From Limnoperna fortunei (lineage: Eukaryota; Mollusca; Bivalvia; Mytilida; Modiolidae), in the NCBI GenBank assembly GCA_944474755.1, contig OX104122.1:18920641-18984640 (forward strand): a stretch of 64,000 nucleotides of DNA, read 5' to 3'. The notes beneath the pieces are model-generated. The model was not told where the DNA came from. It saw only the letters and a list, made by a program, of their open reading frames with translations, and did no database searches. This document shows positions 46,301 to 58,300 of this stretch, in pieces (positions within the stretch are counted from its first letter, which is position 1; every line of letters starts with the position of its first letter). The position numbers and the translations under genes are program-made.

Positions 46301-49300
46301 GATCCAGATAAACAAACTGTAGGATTATTCCATTTGTAGATAGGAAGCCAAGGCAGGGCTTTTTTCAGATAAATAAACAAACTGTAGAAGGATTATTCCA
46401 TTACATGTAGTGGGATAGGACGTCAAGGCAGGGCTTTTTGGGGATATGGATTGTGGGTCATAATTGTTTTGTCTAGACCCATTAGATAGAAGCAGAAACT
46501 GACAAAATATTTTTGAATAATTATGTGTTATTGAGCTTGTCCTGCCTTCCAATATTCTCTTTTAATAAAATTGCCCTTAAATGATTGGTTCTTTTTTTCA
46601 GACTCTTGGAACAGCTGCATGTCCGCCATACCACTTAGCTGTTGTGATTGGAGGAACTTCAGCAGAATTTACACTTAAAACTGTAAAATTGGCATCAGCC
46701 AGATATCTGGATAATTTACCATCAGAAGGTGGGTTTTATTTTAATGAACCTAAACTGTCAGCTAGATATCTGGATACCGTAATTGGGGTCGTATTGTCCG
46801 CAGTTTTTTTTCTTTTAATTTTCGTTGGAAAGTAATGGTGCGGATTATACATAAATACAGACTCGTTCGTTTTTTTTTCCGTCCTGTTGATTGTTGTCAA
46901 TGGCGGTCGCCATTTTGTTGTAGTGTCATACGCTGTATTTTCGTACTATTCTATCATAATTCTTTTTTAAACTTCCATATGTATACGTTGTTATGATATT
47001 AATTTGTACTTAAATTATTTTTAGTAATATTATATTAATTCTATAGGATGAATAAAAATTAAAACAGATACGAAAATAGTAGATGTGTAACCTGTGTTGC
47101 GTAAATTGCAAATGGCGTCTTTTATGTTACCTCAAGTGTTTGAAAATCGATGTTTTGATTGCAATCATTCAGGGATTAAAATAAAACATGTTATTTTTTT
47201 CGTTTTCTTTGTTTGGTTAATGAATCAAAGTTGACAAACTGTTTTAGTTTCGAAATGTGTGATTTTCCGTTTAACAACGATCAAAATAGACGATATGAGA
47301 ATGCTCTATTTTTTATTTTAATTTACTACAATCACTAGAAATTAATAAAATACATAAATGATATTTAAAAAGAGAATAAATTACATATTTAAGTAAAAAC
47401 TTGTTAAGAAGCGCGACCAAGTCGGACTTGTATGTCTTCATCTTGAGACGTTTTGTTAAAACTTGTACGTGCGGATCGTACATGCATATAAGAAATTTTT
47501 CCGAAATTTTATGGGTCAAGAAAGGGGTGCGGACAATATGTAAATGCAGACTATACACACCGTTTTACGGTAATTTACATATCGAAGTTGTCCACCTGCT
47601 TTTAAAATACAATTATTAACGGAAATGTCATCCATTTTTTCACTACATGTATTCAGAAATTGGTCATTATTCAGCAAATTTTATAGATGACTGTATTGTT
47701 TTGCATTATCACATTCTTCTAGTTTTTTGTCACAGACCCAGACTTAGTTTCATCTTGTTTTGTTTTGCTATTTTCAAGGCACTTGTCATTTAAACATTTC
47801 CAATTTTTTTATGGGAGCAATTAAACAACTTAGAGAAAGTGGAACACTGTTCTTTTGTTATACTGCATGAAGTTAAGAAATTGTTTCAATTAACATGAAT
47901 CACATTTATAAAAGTGACTTTGTTGAATATTTTATTTCAGGAAATGAACATGGGAGAGCATTCAGAGACAAAAAACTGGAGGCAGAAATTCACAAATTGA
48001 CACAGAAGGCAGGAATAGGTGCTCAGTTTGGTGGCAAATATTTTTGTCATGATGTTCGAGTTATTCGACTTCCAAGACATGGAGCATCTTGCCCTGTGGG
48101 TATAGGGGTGTCATGTTCTGCAGACAGACAGGTATGTTCAAGAAATTTTTTTTCCTGCTAAAACTGTTGGTCAGTTTTAATCAAAGTTGGCCTGAATATC
48201 ACCTGTATACTATATTTTCTAATGACCCTGTTCTCTAACCAACATGCTTGCTGTTACTTTTTATTGAATATAAGGGGAAGACATTATAGAATGCCTTTAC
48301 TTTTCTGCTAAAATTTGATCTACACGGCCTCATTTTTAATCATTTATGTGTGTTAAAATACGTTTTTCTGAAGAAAATACTTTTGAGGAATATTCCAACA
48401 ACTGAGACACATGAATTTGTGTAGTGTTATTTATTAAGGAACCTGGCCCCCTTTAAAAAAAGGAGACAAACGACTTAAGATCTGTAGTAAATCTTGTACA
48501 GTCTATACAGCTGATCATTAGTGGTACAACCTTTTGTGAAACTGGCCAATGTACATACCTTAATTATTCATTTATAAGCTGTTGTTAAAAATTTAAAATT
48601 TTACTTATAATAAGCCTTTTGCCTCAATATCCAGTCAAGTGTCCAAAACAACATGTTGTCAGTTGCTTAGTGTACAAAACAACATGTTGTCAGTTGCTAA
48701 GTGTACAAAACAACATGTTGTCAGTGGCTTAGTGTTCAAAACAACATGTCAGTGGCTTAGTGTACAAAACAAGATGTTGTCAGCAGCTTCGTGTACAAAA
48801 CAAGATGTTGTCACTTGCTTAGTGTACAAAACAACATGTTGTGTCGCTGGCTTAGTGTACAAAACAACATGTTGTCAGCAGCTTCATGTACAAAACATCA
48901 TGTCAGTTTCTTAGTGTACAAAACAACATGTTGTCGCTGGCTTAGTACAACCAAAATCCCCTTAAAGAATCACTCATGTCAACCATTTTAAATATATATC
49001 ACCAATTGTCATAAGAGGGTGGTATTGTTATTGATAAATATCCTAACTAAAAATATAAACATGCTTACTGCAGATTGAAATACAAAAATATAGAAGCATT
49101 ATTGTTGTTATCTGCTAGTATTTAAAAAAACCAGAAATATAGCTTTGTGTAAGACTTTTAAATTTTAAACAGTTTAAACACGATGAATCGTTGACGACAC
49201 ATTTTTTTTATTTATTGGAAATTAAACTTTTGCTTGTAAGTTACCGGTAGTATATACTAAATATGCCTGTTAATAAAATTCAAAGTTCCTTTATCATTAT

Positions 49301-52300
49301 TTTGTAGAACTCATTAATCCAGGAAATAAGATTTTTCAAAATACAAAAGCATAAAATAACGAGCATAAAAATACTTTTCAGCATATTTTATTAAGTTAAA
49401 TTTTCATGTCATTAAACATTTTTTTATAAAAATAGGTTGATTGATTAATGGTGTTTAACGCCCGAGCAGCAATATTTCAGCTATATTCAGGCGATATAAA
49501 AATAGGTACAATATAACAAAAACTTGGATATGATAGCGTTTTAATTGATGGATACAAAGTTACATTCCAGAACTCTTGTTGCTAACTTGAAAAAAATCCT
49601 AAATACTTACTTGTATGTAATAGCACACAATTTTTATAAGAATAATTTTGTGCATGGTACAGACAAAATCTTAAGGAAAATATTCCAGTATCAAATATGT
49701 GATGCATAACATTTTCTGTGGTAAATAGAGCAATTTTATATTCCAATAATAGGGAAAATAATAAAATAAAATTTAACTAAAACATCATTTAAATTTAAAA
49801 AAATAATACATACTGTCATATAATAATGAACTGTGGTTTCATTTTGGTTTAACACTTCATTGATATTGATTTTTAGGCACTGGGAAAAATTACAGCTGAT
49901 GGAGTATTTTTGGAACAGCTGGAAACAAACGTATCCAAGTATTTACCAGAGGTTGAAAGTAAAGATCTCACTTCAGAAGTTGTACAGGCAAGTATGACAA
50001 TATTGTTCTGATCCGGAATTTTAATGTAAATTGATGCATTTCTTGTTAGCTGATCAAGAGAAAATGGTAATTAGATCCACAGTGTATAGGCGTAATAGAT
50101 TCATAGTGTAAGGGAATACAGTATTTGTTGATTACCATAATTTGTTGTGTATTTGCTTAACAGCTCACTCAATAAGCCTGGGGGAGTAATACACAAGTAG
50201 TCAACTCAGTTCAAGTTAAAATAGTTGTATTGGAGTATAATTTCTATTTCTAATGGGCTGAGCAGAACCATTTAATGGAAAAGCCTTTATCAAATGTTGG
50301 TTCATATTCTTTTTATTCAATAATTAATTTAATTCACTGCTTCTGTATAATATTAAGCATTCTAGTCTTAGTGCAGGAAATCAAGGGTTCCACCCCAGTC
50401 AGTTAAAACACAGACAGGAAATCAAGGGTTCCACCCCCAGTCAGATAAAACACAGACAGGAAATCAAGGGTTCCACCCCCAGTCAGTTAAAACAGACAGG
50501 AAATCAAGGGTTCCACCCCAGTCAGTTTAAACACAGGCAGGAAATCATAGGTTCCACCCCCCCAATCAGTTTTAACAGAAAAATTCTGTTTCTGTTTGAA
50601 GCATATAGAAAAATTCTGTTTCTCTTTGAAGCATATAGCATTTAAGAAACAAAGAAAGTAATTTTCAGATGAAAGGCAGGATAATGTGTCTAAGCAGTTG
50701 GAATGGTACTTCGATGTGCTAGCACTAAAAAATACAGTCTGGATATTGGAAACTATGTCCAACAGCACAGTCTTGTCTCTCTAATGATATAGCTGAAAAC
50801 TTGCACACTGCCAGAAAAAAACACACAATTAACTTTCTGGGATTGCAGCTAGTTCTGTAAATAGACATGATTTAAAATGTCTACAGTTGTCTTATTTGTC
50901 TGTTATATACATGCCCTTTGATATTATTTAATAATTATAGATTATTTTCATGTTTTAAACAAAGTGTATTTTCTTGTCCCTCTCTCATCAAAGTGCACTA
51001 TCCATGAAATTTGATACTAGAAAATGCATCAAGTTCCCAACAACATGAATAATATGTCTATTGTTGTTTTGTAACATTGTTATATCACTTTGTATACTTA
51101 ACAAAACTTTGACAGGCAGATGATCGTAAGTCTCATACCCGTAGAAATGGGATAAGTCCACGAATAAAGATACCATGTAAATAATTCGAAAAAGTAATAA
51201 AAACATATTGTCTTTGCTTATTTTTTGTAGGTCAATCTGAATCAACCAATGTCTGAGGTTTTGAAAATTTTGAATAATTATCCTATTAGAACTCGAATCA
51301 GTTTGACTGGAACTCTGATTGTTGCTAGGGACATTGCACATGCTAAATTGAAAGAGAGGCTGGATAAAGGTGAAGGATTGCCTGAGTATGCTAAGAACCA
51401 TCCAATATATTATGCTGGACCAGCCAAAACTCCTGAGGTCTGTTGCTTATTCAGTCTGCAAAAAAAACCAAGAAAATCTCTGTTCCATTAGTATGCAACA
51501 ATTTTTTATGAATATAAAAAAATGAAGATTTTTTACCATTAAAATATGTGACTTATTTTGACATCAAATGTAAATTATAAAAGTAAAAAAAGTCAAAAGC
51601 CACATAAAGTCCATATTTACATATTTTCCGCCCCACTTTCCTGGACCAGAAAATTGAAAAAAACTTTTATATGCATGTACAATCCACCCGTACAAGTTTT
51701 CACAAAACATCCTGAGATGAAGACAACTTGGCTGTGCATTTTTCACATGTAATATGTAGTTTATTCTCTCTTTACCATTTATGTTTATGGTTTTATTATT
51801 TCTTGCGCTTGTAAAAAATAGTATTGTCATTTTGCCTACTGTGGTTTTTATTCGTTGGATATCAATATTCGTAGTTTTAGTGGGTACTATCTGTCCACGA
51901 ATTCAAGAATTCAACAAAGTATTATACATGTATTCCTGGGTGTTTAATCAATCTGTAATGCATGAACATTTTATGTTAAAAAAGATCAAAGCCAAAGGTA
52001 TGATTTAATAAGCCAAAGGTATGATAATTTCATACTAAAGATTTAAGCAGCATTCTGATGTTTAGGGTCTATAAGAAATGAGTAATATAGTGTACAATTG
52101 TGTACTTTTAGAGTCAAACTGTTAAAAAAAACTTCCCGTTGTGCATTTTATGCGTCTTTTCTTAAATACACAAGATAACCATGAGTTATAAACCAACAAT
52201 AATAATTACTATTTATCATTTTAAAGTAAATTCACATTAACAAAGTAATGATAACAATTTAAGTTTTTGTCTCCACTGCGAGACATATATATGGGAATGA

Positions 52301-55300
52301 GACAGCAGCTGAGCTAACACTTGGACATCTTGCTTCATATCTTTGTAAACCTAAGCCCTAGGTCCATCAAATTTAGTCAAGTGGTAGCTTATGAAGAGTA
52401 CTTGCCAGTCAGTTACTGGTCACCTGCCTTGACCTCAATTTCATGGTCCAGCAACTACATTAATTTTTTGTATTAGGGCAGTTCTATGCAACTATGCATG
52501 GTAGAGTGACAATATTTGGTATATAAGTTTTTGGTTAAGAGTACATGACTGTCTGGTAGGTGTCACCTGACCTTTACCTCAATTTCACAGTCCCAGCGAC
52601 AATGTTTAAGTTTTTGATTTATGGCAGTTCCTCCGTAACTACGCATGGTAGGGTGACAATATTTGGTATACAGGTTGCTGCTGAAGAGTACATGACTGTC
52701 TGGCAGGTGTCACCTGACCTTGACCTCAATTTCTTGATCCAGCGACTATGTTAAAGTTTTTGGACTAGGACAGTTCCTCTGTAACCTTGCATGGGGGGAT
52801 GACAGTATTTGGTATATAGGTTGCTAATGATTAGTACATGAGTTTCAATTGACCATGACCTCAATTTCACTGACCAGTGACTAATTTAAAGATTTTGGAT
52901 TAGGTCTGTTTCTCTGTAAGCATGCTTTGTTTATTTTAAATGATAACAATTTAATGCCACTCCAATCTTAATTGACAAGGATTGCCAGTTTTCCTACCGC
53001 AGGTCGGGGTTTTCTCCAGGTACTCCGACTTCCTCCCCCAATAAAAACTGGACGCCATGATATAGCTGAAAAATTGCTGAAAGTGGCGTTAAACACCATC
53101 AAACAAACAAACAAAAACAATTTAATGCCATTTATGTAATGCTTATGATGTTTTTTTTTTTTTTCGTTACTGATGTGGAATGAAGGCGAGACATTTTTCT
53201 GTGTTCACACTTGTTTGTCTCCTAGATGGTGCTTAAAACTCAATTTTTAGAATTAAAATTTGGTTTTGTAAAATAAATACTTACCATCATAAATTTAGAT
53301 ATTTTCCCTATTCGCAGCTTGTGAACCGGAAACACAAACAAATGCCCTTTGAGACAACCCCCATTCCCACCTGGCGCATGTGCAATCATAATCTCCATCA
53401 TTTTTCTGTGAACCGAGCAGACAGTTCCCAGAGGGGGATGAAGGGGAGGTGGGAGGGACCTTTAATTTATGCTGGTAAGTATTTATTTTACAAACCAAAT
53501 TTTAATTCTAAAAATTGAGTTTTTATTACAATAAATACGTTACCATCATAAATTTAGATATAAACTGAATTTAACGTAATGCTTAATACCCCTGAAAATT
53601 GGGGAACCAAGTGCATTACCTGCTGGTACTGGTCCGAAGCAAAAGGTTGTCACAAAACAGGGTATAGAGCGTAAGAAGTGGTTAAAACGTACTAACTGAC
53701 CATCATTAACCAACCTACAAAACCTCAAATATGGAAGATTAGCAATATACCAGGAGGAGGTTAACGCTCTAAGTTCAATGAACCTTAACTAGAAGCTTGA
53801 GAAAGTTTGAGAAGCAGACTTAAAAAACTATGAAAGTTTTAACAAATCCAAGTAGAAAACCTTTAGCAGAAATAAACCCGAATTCCCTTCTTAAATGGGA
53901 TAAAGACGGGTAAAAGCTAGGTTTTCTCAAGCTAGAAAACCTAGACAAATACTTCAGCTAGATTCTAATTGGAAAAAACTCTTATCACCTACATACAATT
54001 TACCTCTGAGGTAAGGTCAGAAAGGTGACAGTGTCATAGACTTTTCCTGCAAGTTGAATCTTGGCTAGGAAAAGGAGTCTGTTATTGTAATTCTCGACTT
54101 GTATGATGTAATTCACATACAAGATTCAGAGAAACAAAAATGCAAATGAAAATGACTTCTACAAACAAAAGTTAAGGCCACTAAAATAATCCAAATCCCA
54201 AGGAGGTACACATGTATAAGTAGTCCTTGTTTGGAACATTACACAAAACAGTTTATAACAGCGGCAAAAAAACTGTTTCTACAAAGAACCCAACCTCAAA
54301 CCAAGTCAATACATCAGCAATTGCTGAAAATCAACTCTTAATAGAGGAGGGTACAAAAAGATTTTTCATGAACAATATACATGAAAAATCATATATCTGT
54401 AAGAAAAGGGTTGATAAATAAACAAATAGTTTGGATTCAACCCAAGAACAACAGATAATCCATTTTAGAGTCTTAGAAGGACTTCTGTGGACTGTCTAAT
54501 ACTCTTGCAAAAAAGATCTTTCCCTACAAAGGAGAAAAAGTTCAAATGTCGATTCTTATAATAAGTCACTACAGTGGTACTGTACATGACTATAAGAAAC
54601 AGTGAACATGAATAAACTAGGTGTGCAGAAGAACCACCAAAGTCTGAAAGTCTTGCAAAAACTGAATAAAACTGATACAGCAATACAGTTTTGAAACAGT
54701 CCACAACCCAGGGAGAAAAGATAATCTGATAAACCTGATTCAGGACCAAAAGGTCCAGAATAGGTCTCATCTTCTCATTGTTTTGAGAACAAAAACTGAA
54801 GGGAATAAAAAAACCTGCAGAGATTGGTGGAACTTAGTACTACAACACACCTTTTTGATGCCAAATCCCAATATTATCCTAAAACAGTTGATTCTAGAAA
54901 GAATCTTCTGTCTTGGAAGAAAACAGAGGAACTAAAGACAGAAAAAATAGTTCCTGTGCCCTCCATAGTACTGATAGAAACAAGTAGTCTTCCTAACTAG
55001 TTTCCACTAAGGGAGAAAGTGGGACAACCTGCCCCCCCCCTAAAACCCAGGAAGAGGAGTGGTAAACCAGACCTATTCCAAAGGGATAGTACTGAAGGAG
55101 GGGCACATAATTTCCAAGGTTTCTCACACTTCACAACTAAGGGCTTAATGCCAGTAGATGAAGATCGAGGGAACCCCAGGGATTGGCAGAAGAGGAAAGT
55201 GACTCACCAAGATGTGGACATATTCCTCTTAATATAAAATAAATTGCAGATTAAAAACTTCAGCAATGGGTAAACCTCGAAAACTTCTGTATGTAGATTG

Positions 55301-58300
55301 TCCAAGGGAACTCAAACAGAAGAAGTAGGAATCGCTATATCTTTCCCAAAAGAGAATGAGATATTGAAAACCGAGGATAGGCAAAGAAGGAACATGACTC
55401 ACTGAAAAGTGGACAAGTTTCTCCTACTATCCAAAGAACAGACTGAACATACAACGTCCCCATTGCATATACCTTGTTTAGTCCTTAACGAAGTTTACCA
55501 AACTGAAGAAGAAGCAGGATTAGCTGACATCTTTCCACAAAAGGAATGAGGTACTGAACCCTGAGAAAAGACAGAGGAGGAACATGACTCACTGAGAAGT
55601 GGACAGTTTTCTCCTACCATCTAAAGAAACAATAAAAGGCTTCACCACTGGGTGGACCTTGTTTCCTTCTATTTGAAGTTAACCAAGGGGACCCAAAGAG
55701 AAGAACTAGGATTAGATGACCTCTTTCCACATTAGGAACGAGGTACTGAACCCTTAGAAATGGCAGAGGAGGAACATGACTCACTAAGAAGTGGACAATT
55801 TTCTCCTACCACACAAAGAAACATTGGGGGGATCTTGTTTCCTTCTATTTGAAGTTTACCAAGGGAACCCAAACTGAAGAACTAGGATTAACTGACCTCT
55901 ATCTAATAAGAACGAGGTACTAAACCCTGAAAAATGGCAGAGGAGGAACACGACTCACTAAGAAGTGGACAATTTCCTCCTACTACACAAAGAAGCATTG
56001 GGTGGACCTTGTTTCCTTTTCTTTGAAGTTTACCAAGGGAACCCAAACTGAAGAACTAGGATCAGTTGACCTCTTTCCACCATAGGAATGAGGTATTGAA
56101 CCCTGAGAAATGGCAGAGGAGGAACATGACTCACTGAGAAGTGGACAATTTTCTCCTCCTATCCAAAGAAACAAAATAAGACTTCACAATTGGGTGGACC
56201 TTGTTTCCTTCTATTTGAAGTTTACCAAGGGAACCCAAACAGAAGAAGTAGGGTTAGCTGACCTCTTTCCAATAAGAACGAGGTACCGAACCCTGAGAAA
56301 TGGCAGAGGAGGAACATGACTCACTTAAAAGTGGACAATTTTCTCCTACCATCCAAAGAAACACAAGACTTCATCATTGGGTGGACCTTGTTTCCTTCTA
56401 TTTGAAGTTTACCAAGGAAACCCAAAAAGAAGAACTAGGATTAGCTGACCTATTTCCACAATAGGAACTAGGTTCTGAACCCTGAGGAATGCTAGAGGAG
56501 GAACATGACTCACTTAGAAGTGGACAATTTTCTCCTACCATCCCAAGAAACAACACAAGACTTCATTGGGTGGACCTTGTTTCCTTCTATTTGAAGTTTA
56601 CCAAGGAAACCCAAAAAGAAGAACTAGGATTAGCTGACCTCTTTCCACAATAGGAACTAGGTACTGAACCCTGAGGAATGCTAGAGGAGGAACATGACTC
56701 ACTTTAGAAGTGGACAATTTTCTCCTACCATCCCAAGAAACAACACAAGACTTCATTGGGTGGACCTTGTTTCTTTCTATTTGAAGTTTACCAAGGAAAC
56801 CCAAAAAGAAGAACTAGGATTAGCTGACCTCTTTCCACAATAGGAACTAGGTACTGAACCCTGAGGAATGTTAGAGGAGGTATATGTATCTAACCTTCCT
56901 CTAGTCATAACAAGAACTCCTACAAGCCTAGAGACGGAGGATTATCAAAATTCTCAAATCTCTTGATAAATAGAAGGGTGCCTAACAACAGACACTGTAA
57001 GGCCCCTAGACTACCATCAACTTGCAATAAGGAGCACAGAGGACAAACGTCAAAGCCAAATATATGACAGAGTCCATGATCAACAGAAAAAATCTCTTCC
57101 CTAGAAATATGCAAGACATCCAAGATTGAGTATTTAAAAAAATCTCGGAGAATGAAAAGTAAGCAAGGGTTCCTAACAAAAATATAAGCGATTCCCTTAG
57201 CTTACCATTAACTTGCAGAAAATGTGACCAAAAAACTCAAAGAATTACTCGCCTTTGTCCTTCAGTCAATTACTACTAGCTGCCATACAATGTTCAGCCA
57301 TATGTAGAAACTGAGGACAACAGTCAGGAGATTTTCCTGACTGAAAGCGAGACTTTGAGAAACAATCAAATGGTTTCAAACCTTATAAAGCCAAATAAGC
57401 TTTATCCTTCCCAAAAAGAAACCATGGATATTGAAATCCTCTGGTTAAATACTTACCTGGGAAGGACTAGAGATCAGATGAAACCAACCATTAGGAAGAG
57501 AAAGATCAAAATACCTACCAATATATTATTTCACATAATTTATTAAATTGATTAATAAATTTATAACAAATAATTATATTATCAATACTTATAATTATTT
57601 TATTATAACATACCACTATTAAATTTAAACAAAATAAATTTAAATAATGGCCCTGAAACAAAGTAGGTTACCCTGGCAAAAGAATTATTCCTCATGCCAA
57701 TGGGAAAAAATTTATACCACACAGACCTTACCACAGTGTCAACCATTGACATTGTACGTGTAGACTGTTTGCCTCTGACAGCACATGGTAGGCTAAGTGG
57801 AAATGTAAAATTACTTACATGAAATTCAGTCCGGTAACTTTACCCGACCAAAGAAAACAATAAATATTTTATGTAGTGATTGAGAAGTCTAATACTTACA
57901 TGAACTTCAGTCTGGTAACTTTACCAGACAGAAGAAAACAAAAATATTTTCTAACGGAAATGGAAGTTCTTTACATATATAAAGAACCGCAATCGGAAAC
58001 AAACACGTTTGACCGGAAACAAACATACTAATGTCTGTTGGTTCGAAGACGCTTTGTTTTAACTATGCAACATTTATCCCAAAACTCTTCCTATGTAATA
58101 ATAGAAAGCTAAAGGGATAACCGTCCGCCGTGTAGACTGATAGAGTAAGTGTACTGTATAGTAAGTCGAGACTTTGACTTTGTTCATGTGCAACCTGAAC
58201 AAAGTAACAAAAGCAATAATATTACAGTTTTCACTCCTAAAATAAACACAATTCTTAAAAAATAAGTTTCCTATGTAACAGGCTTTGGACCGTCAACAAA

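Noticed and set aside
47313..51830. Conserved short peptide shared by frames at 47.3-47.6 and 51.6-51.8 kb
   Set aside because: The similarity is at DNA level between two copies of one repeat in opposite orientation; stops differ between copies.
53321..53518. Small genes in the ends of the 5.2-kb element (also 58285-58473)
   Set aside because: These are inverted-arm sequences translated in opposite directions; no shared conserved peptide.
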